From positions 4,774,001 through 4,838,000 of the forward strand of contig NC_091967.1 in assembly GCF_036711975.1 (NCBI RefSeq): a stretch of DNA of 64,000 nucleotides, written 5' to 3'. The notes beneath the pieces were generated by a model, which saw only the letters and a list, made by a program, of their open reading frames with translations, was not told the origin of the DNA and did no database searches. This document shows, piece by piece, positions 35,496 to 45,953 of the stretch. Every line of letters begins with the position of its first letter. The first letter of the stretch is position 1. The translations under genes were made by a program, and so were the position numbers. This DNA comes from Onthophagus taurus (Eukaryota; Arthropoda; Insecta; Coleoptera; Scarabaeidae).

Positions 35496-35567
35496 TAAAT
35501 AATTCTAACTAATATTGTTTAAATGATTTATTCAAAATTAATAAATTCAATAATAAAAATAAAACGG

Positions 35568-36782
35568 CTATGGAATCCATCCTTTCCTTCCAAACTCCTT
35601 AACAACAACAAGAAGTCTCCGATAAAAAAGTTCGTGCAAATTCTCGTTGGGTACAACGCAGTCTTCATGCCCAGTCATTTCAGTGATGTCTTTAGCTTTT
35701 CCCGTTAAAGTGTTAGTAATTGCCAACATGTATAAAATATGAACGAAGGTAAAATCGGTTGCTGCGGTGTACATCTCGTTTTGGAAAGCTTCAAAAGTAA
35801 AGTTGGAGATGTCGCAATGTAAATTTTTGAGGATTGTAATAAAGTGGTCGAAATAAATTTTGACGAAATCATCCACTAAGTGTAATAAATCTATTTGGGC
35901 ACTTGTATAAATTAAAAATAGAACATCACATGCTGGATTACCATAAGCCATTATTTGGAAATCGATGAATTTGCTGGAAATTGGTTTCCCATCAATGAAT
36001 TTCAACATCATATTGTTGACCCATAAATCTTGATGGATCATTGTAGCGAAGGGTTCGCGTGGTTTAGAACCATAATAACAACCAGCTTTGTTCATGGAAT
36101 GTAAAACTTTTTGGCGTAAATGGGAACAATTAGGATCTTTTTCTAAAACTGCACCATATTGATCTTGATATTTCTCTATGGTTATATCATTATAATCCCA
36201 ATCCATAGTTCCAAAAAAATGGGGTAAGATTTTTTGATTAAATTCTTCTGGTTTTTGTAATTTATAACCGATTGTAGTTGCATGCATAGTCGCTAAATCT
36301 TTTAGCAACAATTCCATGGTTTCTTTATTAAACCCGATGAATCTATCGCAAACAACGTAACCATCATAACTAAGATTCCTTAAAATTAAAGCCGCATCAT
36401 TATCCACATCAACAGATTTTGGGTTTAATGATATTCTTGATCCGATGTATTTCCCAAAAAATGGGAGAAGATTTTTTAAGCCGTGCTCTTCACCGAAAGA
36501 ACGTAACAACGGAATTATTGTGTCGTATATTCTAATTTCCTTTTTAAAAGTAATTTTCGTTTTAAAAATCTTTTGTATGTAACTACTTGGCGGGACTAAT
36601 TTCGCTATACAATGATGTTCTTCTTTTTTCCCGTTCTCATCCTCGCAATAAACCACAAGTTTTAAAATTACACTTCCGTAATTTTCGCCGACTTGCAATA
36701 ATTTTTCTTGTTCGTGAGATAAATACTTCTTGTTACCTTTTAGAAGTGGCCCGATTAAATCTTTTATATTCTGAATTTCCAT
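35568..36782 (-). CDS. EcKL-4, ecdysteroid-kinase-like protein, 404 aa
   Basis: An intact single-exon EcKL gene on the minus strand, starting at the ATG 36782-36780. VGENYGS ends at residue 37, candidate Lys61 lies in CIAKLVPP, HQDLWVNN is at 250-257 and DFQ at 274-276. The end is GRKGWIP, with one extra Pro after the usual RGWI tail. It converges on EcKL-3 with a 72-base gap. Its AATAAA (complement of TTTATT, about 35527-35532) lies between the two stop codons, so the two 3' UTRs probably overlap. Substrate unknown. Confidence -1.
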   Translation of the reverse strand: MEIQNIKDLIGPLLKGNKKYLSHEQEKLLQVGENYGSVILKLVVYCEDENGKKEEHHCIAKLVPPSSYIQKIFKTKITFKKEIRIYDTIIPLLRSFGEEHGLKNLLPFFGKYIGSRISLNPKSVDVDNDAALILRNLSYDGYVVCDRFIGFNKETMELLLKDLATMHATTIGYKLQKPEEFNQKILPHFFGTMDWDYNDITIEKYQDQYGAVLEKDPNCSHLRQKVLHSMNKAGCYYGSKPREPFATMIHQDLWVNNMMLKFIDGKPISSKFIDFQIMAYGNPACDVLFLIYTSAQIDLLHLVDDFVKIYFDHFITILKNLHCDISNFTFEAFQNEMYTAATDFTFVHILYMLAITNTLTGKAKDITEMTGHEDCVVPNENLHELFYRRLLVVVKEFGRKGWIP

Positions 36783-38261
36783 GACACTAAAATAAAAAAA
36801 AATTAATCAAACAGGATATTAAATAAATTTAGAATCATATCGATTAAGTTTTAAATTACATAGAAATGAGATAAAAAAGTAATAATCGTTATGATAACAA
36901 AAAATCGGATTCCAAAGGTTAAATAGAGCGCTGCGATATAATTACCCAAGTTGAACCTCTAACTAATGGAAGGAAATTTCTATTAGTGTTAATAAAAGTA
37001 GCTTGTTTCATTTCATTGTCGGTACTCGAAAAATTAATAACAATGAAGTGACTTATATACCAGGGAAGATCGTAACTTTATGTTCTATTTTTGCACTTGT
37101 TATTTATATAATAAGCCAAAACGTAGACAATAACTACGCGGGGAGTCATTTTTTGTTTCATTTAAGATTGATTTTCGAGTACCGAGAAATTGTAATCGAT
37201 GCACCGCAACACGATTTGCATTATGCAAATAATCCCACTTAAGTATAAACTCGTAAAATACATTATTTATTAAAATATATTCTATTATATACCTGTTAAA
37301 AAAATAATTGTTAAAATACTATCAAGAAAAGTCTTTTCAAATAAACAATAAATAGTTAATTTAGCAAAAAAATTCTGGGAAATATAAAAATTATTTAATA
37401 TTACCAATAACCTTGACATCTCATTACGATTCTAATAAATGTATGCGTCATCGTTTGGTGTGAATTACAGTTTTATATTGTTTCGTAAAGTCATCTTAGA
37501 TATTCTAGGAAAAATGAAAATTTAATTGTCTTTGTTTTGAATTTTTAATGTTAATCAAATATTTGTTTAGTTCTGATTGAATTTGGTGGTACTTTATTCA
37601 CGAAGACTATGCTCTTAAAGCTCGTATCTTCCGTTACTGGATATTTTGAACAGGTAGAAATTGAGAAGGTTTGGAGAGGATTCGGAAAGATTAGACACAA
37701 ATAGAAAAATTGGATATTGAGAAACTAAAGTTACCAGAAGATAAAAAAGATTTAAACGAGAAACGAAAAAACAAAAACAAAAAGGGCATCTACAATATCT
37801 ACATCAATCAGTAATTGATTGATAAAGGAATTAAATCAAACAACACTGGCGATAAAAGCAAATGAAACAGGTTTGATTCAAAATTCAAAAAGGCGATGAA
37901 GAACAAGAGAAAGTAAAACAGAATTTGAGGAGGCTAGAATATTCATTTTCAAATTTTATCAGACTACAACGGTTATATGTGATATGTGGCAAGAGTGGAG
38001 AGAAAAAAGTTGCCAAAGAGGATTAACCAAAAACAGTGAGATGAGGTATTCATGCTGGGTGGCTTTGGCCGATTTCTGAAACTTGACTCATACATACTAT
38101 AAGGAACTCAAAACTATGAATATGAGAAAAAATTGATCCCTCATTTACAAACGAAACTACGGCTATTTATGATCGGGGGATCAAAGGAGACATTCGTAGG
38201 TCTCTATCACAGATTTCTGTTCATATGCCATCAAGTCAAACGTTCACGCTTAGCTGCTAAA
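36783..38261. other. Spacer upstream of EcKL-4; no gene recognised
   Basis: AT-rich sequence with short incidental open frames. Bases 37560-38261 are somewhat less AT-rich and contain a degraded stretch with several stops that may be old retroelement coding sequence. No domain could be named. Confidence -1.
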
Positions 38262-38275
38262 GGGTGGCCAAAGTA

Positions 38276-39822
38276 TTATTATTAAGAGTTTATTGTATAC
38301 AGTAATTGTTTACAATTCTTTACATTATTCAAATATTACTTTCACTCGCTACCCTCTTCCTCCATTTCCACGCCCTCGGCTCCTCGGCCCAATCATCCCC
38401 TCACCCATCCCTTTGTCTCCTCACCCCCATCACCATTCTCATCCATCGTTTCCCCTTTCCCCCCTCTCCTAAGATCTGCCTTCGGTCCATCTCCTCCTCC
38501 CTCAACTCACTGCACCCATTCAGCATGTGTTCTAACGTTTCCCATTCCTCCCTGCACAGCCTACACCACATCTCCTCATCGGCCATCCAGTATTTGTTGG
38601 CTCTCTCCTCGTTTCCACAACGGAACCTAGCCACCAACTTTTTCCCTTCCTCATCTCTTTCCAATAACAAGTATCTAGGCAGCCCCTCCGTAATTATGTC
38701 CCTGTATCTTTCGTTATACCTTCCCTCTTTTATTTGTGTCCTTCTTTCCTGTCTCTGCACATCTCGGTCCCTGTCTCTCAACTCCCTCCACATCTCCCTA
38801 CCCACCCTTCGTCTACTATTTATCTCCGTTACCGAGTAGCCCGCTCGTCTATAATAGTTGTCTCTGTGTCCTTTCCCATATCTGACCTTTCCCTCTCTAA
38901 TTTCCCTCCAACACTCCCCCAGGATCCCGCAGCTTGGCCTCCCTTCTATTCTTTCTTCATATTTCACTGCCCTCCTGCCCGCCTCCACCCTGACCTTATC
39001 CACCTTTACCTCTTCCCTCACTATATACCCCGGTGTTTCTCTCGCCACCCCAAGCACCCATCTCCAATATCTAGCCTGCACGTCCTCCAGCGGTCCCTGC
39101 TCCCTCCATCCCCATACCTCTGCCCCATACATCATCACACTGCTAACCAGAGCTTCAAACATAATCTTCCTCGCTGCCACATTCCTTCCAAAGACTCTCT
39201 TCCCCCAACCCCATACTTGTCCCATCACCTTATTCGTCTTTTTTGCCATAGCTATCACATCCGACCCCTCCCTGTTATCCTCCCTAAACACATACCCCAA
39301 GTAAGTATACTCCCTAACCTCCTCGATCTCCTTTCCCTCCCATCTCCAGTTTTCTGTTCTTTTTCTCCCACCCTTACAAAACTTCATCATCCTTGTCTTT
39401 CCCACATTTACTTCCAGCCCCTTCCCCCTAAAATATCTTTCCAATGTCTTTATCATCTCCTTCATCTCCACTGCTTCTCTCGCCATGACCACGATGTCAT
39501 CCGCGTATGCTAACATATGCACCTTTCTACCTCCCACCACCAATCCTCCCATCTGCCCCTTCCCCAATCTTTCCTCCAGGTCCGCCGTATACAGTGCAAA
39601 CAGACATGGGTCACTTGGGCTCAGCGGACATCCCTGCCTCAGTCCCTTCGTCGTCCAGAACACGTCGCTCTGCTTATCTCCCACTTTTATCCTAGCCATC
39701 GTCTCCATGTATATTTCCTTCACTCTCACAATTAGGTGTTCCGTTATCACCCTCCTCCCCATCTCCTCCCACAACTTCCCCCTATCCACCTTATCAAAAG
39801 CCGCCTTCAAATCTATAAACGT
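38276..39822 (-). mobile_element. 5'-truncated LINE with 14-bp TSD, GC-rich
   Basis: A perfect 14-bp duplication, GGGTGGCCAAAGTA, flanks the insertion at 38262-38275 and 39823-39836. The element lies on the minus strand. Its 3' end at the left is a short TTATTATTA-type tail, and its 5' end is cut within the reverse transcriptase. Base composition is clearly more GC-rich than the surroundings. A single uninterrupted frame covers most of it, consistent with a recent insertion. Confidence -1.
38401..39821 (-). pseudogene. Truncated LINE reverse transcriptase
   Basis: The open minus-strand frame of about 470 residues starts in RT motif A (FIDLKAAFDKVDRGKLW). It continues through LRQGCPLSPSDPCLFALY and the catalytic AYADDIVVMA, then a long Arg/Glu-rich thumb/connector region. 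Near the C-terminus it has a zinc-knuckle pattern, CRLCREEWETLEHMLNGC. The fingers region and any endonuclease upstream of motif A are missing by truncation, so the frame has no native start. The remaining frame is intact, an unusual state for a dead copy and a sign of youth. It is a non-LTR element; the clade is uncertain. Confidence -1.
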
Positions 39823-39997
39823 GGGTGGCCAAAGTAATCCATGCGCTTTTATTGGTTTTCATGGGTGACTTTGGCCGCTGGTTGTGGTAATCTTTCAAAA
39901 CTAAGTATACTGCACGTATCATCCGTTTGGAAACTGAACTTGAAATACAAGCAGTTAGGATAAACTTTGGAATATGTTGATAATATTAGTGGTATCA

Positions 39998-41876
39998 TAC
40001 AGGGTGTCTCAGCGAGACCGGTCATTAGACGTTTCTGGGGTTCTAGCCAAACAAAAAATTTGAGAATGCAGACTTAAGTATTATCAATTACGTTCTCTTC
40101 ATCTAAAATATTTTCAGATTTCTAGCACTTCCGGTTGTACCGGAAGTCGCCACCTACTTTATTTTTTTAAATGGAACACCCTGTATATTTTTACATATTT
40201 GAATTTGTCTGTTTTGAAGGTTTATAAATAACTTTACTTTTTGCAATTTGAACCAGCAATTCTCGAGTTATTCGAATTTTTCTAGAAAAATTTGCTCCAG
40301 CAGACATTTGTTCAAAAAATCATAGAACACTCTATTTTTGAGATATCAATTTAGGATTCAGAACATGCTTAAACAACATAATGGAGTATGTTTTGGTGCC
40401 GAGAACGGCTGTCTAGATCGTTTGGTCACTTTACTATGATACGTTAACTTTTCGAAATTTGGAAGCACCATAACTTCATTTTTTTAAATGGCACCCCCCA
40501 TATTTTATTACTTAGTCGTCTTCGGCGTCTCATTTTACATCTTTTATATTCCATATGTCCTATGCCTAACATTAATAGTTTGAGAAATAATTAGGGTTTT
40601 TTGAAAAATGCTCACATATCATATGGATATTAACCTAGTGTGCCATGGAAAACAAATGTTTAATGACTTAACTGATAAACGTCAAAGCCTAATTTAGGTT
40701 GTTTGATGCTTGTGAGTCTAAAACCAGTTAAAATGGATATTAATAACGTAAATAATGAAGAAATCCATAATTTATTTTTTGTGCACGAAAAGTGCGACAA
40801 AGTTCGTAGTAGAACTTGCAGAATGTTTAATGAAAATTATCCACATTTATCTCCGATGACAAAAGGTAAATTTAGAGCAAATTTTTTGCATTTACGAATT
40901 AATCACGTGTTAAACTGACCAAAAAATGTAGTAGATAATGCAACGGAAGAGGTGAATACCTTGGCTTATTTCGAGCCCAGTCCCAACACCTCAATTTGAG
41001 CTGCCAAAGAAGATCTGGGAATCATACTACGAACTTTGTCGCTCTTTTCATGCAAAAAAAATAAATTAAGAATTTCTTGATTTGTGTTAAATATTACTTT
41101 TGTTATTGTTATCAATTTTAACTCGTTTCAGTACTAATATTAAGGGACATAACAGATAATTATTAGCTCACATGCATCAAGTGACGTAAACAAGTGAGTC
41201 TTTGACAAGAACTCATTGAGAAGGCTTGTTTTTCATGGCACACTAGGCTAAATATCCATATGATATGTGTGCATTTTTCAAAAAACCCTAATTATCTCCC
41301 AAACTATTAATATTAGATATGGGTCATATGAGATATAAAAGATGTATAATGAGACACCGAAGACGACTAAAAAATAAAATATGGGGGGTGCCATTTAAAA
41401 AAATGAAGTTATGGTATTTCCAAATTTTGAAAAGTTAACGTGCCGTAGTAAAGTGATCAAACGTTCTAGACCGCACTTCTCGGCACCAAAACATACTCCA
41501 TCATGTTGCTTAAGCATGTTCGCAATCCTAAATTGATATCCCAAAAATTGAGTGTTTTCTGATTTTTTGAACAAATGTCTGCTGGAGCAGGTTTTTCTGG
41601 AAAAATTCGAATAACTCGAGAACGACCGAATCAAATTGCAAAAAGTAAAGTTATTTATAAACCTTGAAAACAGACAAATCCAAATATGTAAAAATATACA
41701 GGGTGTTCCATTTAAAAAGATAAAGTTGGTGGCGGCTTCCGGTATAACCGGAAGTGCAAGAAATCTGAAAATATTTTAGACGAAGAGATCGTAATTGATA
41801 ATACTTAAGTCTGAATTTTCAAATTTTTATTTTCGCCAGAAACGTCTAATGACCGGTCTCGCTGAGACTCCCTGTA
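39998..41876. mobile_element. 1.9-kb fold-back element with long arms of about 650 bp
   Basis: The ends TACAGGGTGTCTCAGCGAGA (39998) and TCTCGCTGAGACTCCCTGTA (ending 41876) are inverted copies. The complementarity continues inward for about 650 bases on each side, to CATATGGATATTAACCTAGTGTGCCATGG (two short pieces near 40620) against the complement near 41233. The unique centre of about 550 bases carries a short frame, 40703-40918, with the helix-turn-helix-like segment KVRSRTCRMFNENYPHLSP. The TACAGGGTG ends resemble those of the smaller MITEs in Oga. Flanking TA duplication is not clear. Confidence -1.
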
Positions 41877-41879
41877 TAT

Positions 41880-42615
41880 CAGACCGTCTAGTAATGCAGA
41901 AGTGTACCAAGAATTTATAAACTTAATGATTAATTCGTATATGACATACGAAGCAAACTTTATATTTTTGAGTGATTTCAACTTGCCATTAATTACAAGT
42001 ATTGGGTTTGACTTTTATTCCATTAATAATACTAAGTATAATAACATTGGGGATTTCATTAGCTTTTGAAAATGGGATTTTGGAAATGGTGGAACACTGG
42101 ATTTGATAATTTCCGATATGAACCTCAGTGTCCATAAATGTAATCATCCACTCACGGTTGAGGATAGTCATTATCCCTTATTAGAAATTCAGATAAACTC
42201 TAATATAGATAAAATAGTATTAACTCCTAAAAATATATACGTGATTTTGGGAAAGCTGATTTTTTGGGTATTTATCGAGACTTAGGTACTATTGACTTTT
42301 CGTTTTTAAGTTCGTTTCACAACGTGAATGACTCTGTAGATGCATTCTACAGCATACTTAAAAAATAATTGAAAAGTATACACCAATGAAAAGGGTTTGT
42401 TCTAGGAAGTGTCCTGTTTAGTTTAAGTATGATATAATAAAAAGTATTAAATTTAAAAACTTTCAACACAAATTTAAAAACGTTTCTGCATACCATATGG
42501 GTAAATTTAAGGAGTTAAGAGCTAGCATAAGGCATTGGCATACAATAGCTACACGGCTAAGGTGGAACAAAATATTAAGAATAAGCCAAATTCTTTTTAA
42601 GCCAAACCAAATTTA
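41880..42615 (+). pseudogene. Decayed LINE endonuclease relic
   Basis: Broken frames read like the end of an apurinic-type endonuclease: FLSDFNLP near 41970, GGTLDLIISDMNLSVHKC near 42090, and a DSHYPLLEIQI block near 42165. The usual post-endonuclease region follows (KADFLGIYRDLGTIDF near 42250; KCPV-F and further basic sequence to 42600). Several stops and frameshifts are present. It is cut on the right by piggyBac-like copy 2. Confidence -1.
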
Positions 42616-42619
42616 TTAA

Positions 42620-45010
42620 CCCTCTGTGTCCCAAGAAGTCAAACAGTTTGAAACTTTGTGACAGAATTAAAACGCTATCAAAATACACTCAGTAAAGGCC
42701 TTTGAATAACATTTTAATTTAATTCAAAAATTCCTGGAAACCGTGTTTATTGAAATTAAGAAATAAAACTTATTTTAAATTGAAGCTTAAAGCTTTCTGT
42801 TTAAATCGATGTATAATAATCGATGGGTTGAATTAGAAAAATATTGAGAAAAAGAGTATTGAGTTAAAACTAACATTTTCGTATAACCTAAAAGTGTCAA
42901 AAAAGAAGCTAATTTAAAAATTCCTGGAAGCCGCATTTATTGAAATTAAGGAATGAAACTTATTTTAAATTAAAGCTCAAAGCTTTCTCTTTAAAATGAT
43001 GTATAATAATTGTTGGGTTGGATTGGAAAAATATAGAGAAAAAAAATGTTGAAACAAAACTTACATTTTCGAATAACCTAAAAGTGTCAAAAAAGATGCT
43101 AATTTAAAAATTCCTGAAAGCCGTATTTATTGAAACTAAGGAATTAAACTTATTTTAAATTAAAGTTCAAAGCTTTCTCTTTAAAATGATGTATAATAAT
43201 TGTTGTGTTGGATTGGAAAAATATTGACAAAAAACATGTTGAAACAAAACTTACAATTTCTTATAACCTAAAAGTGTCAAAAAAGATGCTAATTTAAAAA
43301 TTCCTGGAAGCTATTTTTATTGAAATTAAGGAATGAAACTTATTTTAAATTAAAGCTCAAAGCTTTCTCTTTAAAATGATGTATTATAATTGTTGGGTTG
43401 GATTGGAAAAATACAGGGAGAAAAAATGTTGAAACAAAACTTACAATTTCTTATAACCTAAAAGTGTCAAAAAAGATGCTAATTTAAAAATTCCTGGAAG
43501 CTATTTTTATTGAAATTAAGGAATGAAACTTATTTTAAATTAAAGCTCAAAGCTTTCTCTTTAAAATGATGTATTATAATTGTTGGGTTGGATTGGAAAA
43601 ATACAGGGAGAAAAAATGTTGAAACAAAACTTACAATTTCTTATAACCTAAAAGTGTCAAAAAAGATGCTAATTTAAAAATTCTTGGAAGCTATTTTTAT
43701 TGAAATTAAGGAATGAAACTTATTTTAAATTAAAGCTCAAAGCTTTCTCTTTAAAATGATGTATTATAATTGTTGGGTTGGATTGGAAAAATACAGGGAG
43801 AAAAAATGTTGAAACAAAACTTACAATTTCTTATAACCTAAAAGTGTCAAAAAAGATGCTAATTTAAAAATTCCTGGAAGCTATTTTTATTGAAATTAAG
43901 GAATGAAACTTATTTTAAATTAAAGCTCAAAGCTTTCTCTTTAAAATGATGTATTATAATTGTTGGGTTGGATTGGAAAAATACAGGGAGAAAAAATGTT
44001 GAAACAAAACTTACAATTTCTTATAACCTAAAAGTGTCAAAAAAGATGCTAATTTAAAAATTCTTGGAAGCTATTTTTATTGAAATTAAGGAATGAAACT
44101 TATTTTAAATTAAAGCTCAAAGCTTTCTCTTTAAAATGATGTATTATAATTGTTGGGTTGGATTGGAAAAATACAGGGAGAAAAAATGTTGAAACAAAAC
44201 TTACAATTTCTTATAACCTAAAAGTGTCAAAAAAGATGCTAATTTAAAAATTCCTGGAAGCTATTTTTATTGAAATTAAGGAATGAAACTTATTTTAAAT
44301 TAAAGCTCAAAGCTTTCTCTTTAAAATGATGTATTATAATTGTTGGGTTGGATTGGAAAAATACAGGGAGAAAAAATGTTGAAACAAAACTTACAATTTC
44401 TTATAACCTAAAAGTGTCAAAAAAGATGCTAATTTAAAAATTCTTGGAAGCTATTTTTATTGAAATTAAGGAATGAAACTTATTTTAAATTAAAGCTCAA
44501 AGCTTTCTCTTTAAAATGATGTATTATAATTGTTGGGTTGGATTGGAAAAATACAGGGAGAAAAAATGTTGAAACAAAACTTACAATTTCTTATAACCTA
44601 AAAGTGTCAAAAAAGATGCTAATTTAAAAATTCCTGGAAGCTATTTTTATTGAAATTAAGGAATGAAACTTATTTTAAATTAAAGCTCAAAGCTTTCTCT
44701 TTAAAATGATGTATTATAATTGTTGGGTTGGATTGGAAAAATATAGGGAGAAAAAATGTTGAAACAAAACTTACATTTTCGAATAACCTAAAAGTGTCAA
44801 AAAAGATGCTAATTTAAAAATTCCTGGAAGCCGTATTTATTGAAATTAAGGACTTATTTTAAATTAAAGCTCAAAGCTTTTTCTTTAAAATGATGTATAA
44901 TAATATAGTAGAAAGTACCGACTGCTCTAAATGTGCCGAATAGATAACTACAGTTTAAAATTAGTGTTTAAAACTACTGGTACTTTAAAGTACCGTCGGG
45001 ACACAAAGGG
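42620..45010 (-). mobile_element. piggyBac-like MITE, copy 2, with about 12 internal 190-bp repeats
   Basis: TTAA flanks lie at 42616-42619 and 45011-45014. The ends CCCTCTGTGTCCCAAGAAG and CGTCGGGACACAAAGGG match copy 1 in the opposite orientation. The interior is a tandem array with an exact 190-bp period: GGAAGCTATTTTTATTG recurs about every 190 bases from 43307 to 44640. Copies alternate TTCCTGG and TTCTTGG (43491 C, 43681 T, 43871 C, 44061 T, 44251 C, 44441 T), so the recent amplification unit is a 380-bp dimer. It interrupts the LINE relic. No gene is present. Confidence -1.
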
Positions 45011-45014
45011 TTAA

Positions 45015-45358
45015 ATATATTTCCTACAAACAATAGATTTATTGGTTTTCAGTCTTATGAATTCGCTCGGAGATATTTTGATTTGACAAAATTGTCAGTC
45101 AGATGGGGTGTGATAAGTCTTGGTTATCTATATGAGATACTAAACAATAAAGTGGATGCTCCATCAATTTTGAGAAGTGTTGGTTTGTATATCTCTGCAT
45201 ATTCTGGTCACCCTTTGTTTAATATAAAGCGTTTCTCTATGGAACTGAGAAGACCATTAAATAAAATAGTAACATTATATAATAAAACTCATTACCAATA
45301 TCCTCTGTATTATACAAGGAGTTCAGAACTAAATGTTTTATGGCTCTCAACTGATTAA
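45015..45358 (+). pseudogene. C-terminal LINE relic on the far side of the MITE
   Basis: A short frame, 45083-45358, with residues such as FDLTKLSVRWGVISLGYLYE and LNNKVDAPSILRSVGLY. It resembles the C-terminus of CR1/jockey-type LINE polyproteins. Together with 41880-42615 it appears to be one LINE copy, internally deleted (reverse transcriptase core absent) and split by the TTAA-flanked MITE. Non-functional. Confidence -1.
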
Positions 45359-45953
45359 GTGTTGGTTGTTAATCACTATTTTATATTGCGGCCTGATTTT
45401 AGTAAATATTGTTCTATAGATTTTAGTTGTTCTACTATTAAGCTAGTTGAAACATGTAAAAAATCATAAAATCACCTTCAAGGTGACGTAATTACATCAA
45501 CTTGTCTACTTTTATAAGTTTTATTTTCAGTATTTCTTTAATATCAACATTTTACAATCAACCTTTTCGTATTGAATACTAATTCCATGATATGATGGAA
45601 CCCCCTTAGGCGATTTTATAATAGAATCAACATATTTTCTTAATTGATTTTATATAAATTTTTGATTTAAATTAATAATTATTGTACTTACCAAATCATT
45701 TAAAACAATACTTCGTTTAATACTTTAACTATGTGCATGTGTATGCTATAAACGTGAAATGCGTCAAATTAGTTACATGTAAGTGCACTTATATTTATTT
45801 CATGCGACACTCACGTCATGCATATTTCTAAAACTCACGCCGTAGTCTTATTGTTGTACAAAAAAAAGGAAATATTTTACATATTCTCAATTTCTTAACA
45901 TTGATAAAGTAGTTATTTCAATAAAACAGTACAATTTCTTATAACAACTTTAT
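45359..45953. other. Spacer 3' of EcKL-5; nothing recognised
   Basis: AT-rich, with no repeat or coding similarity seen. The minus-strand polyA signal for EcKL-5 (complement of TTTATT) lies directly after its stop, near 45948. Confidence -1.

Noticed and set aside
37860-38260. Possible gag-like or gene relic
   Set aside because: Some stretches read as basic or acidic peptides, but multiple stops and no nameable motif prevent a supported call.
38306-39868. Several plus-strand frames rich in Ser, Pro, Leu and His
   Set aside because: They are antisense shadows of the GC-rich LINE reverse transcriptase on the minus strand.
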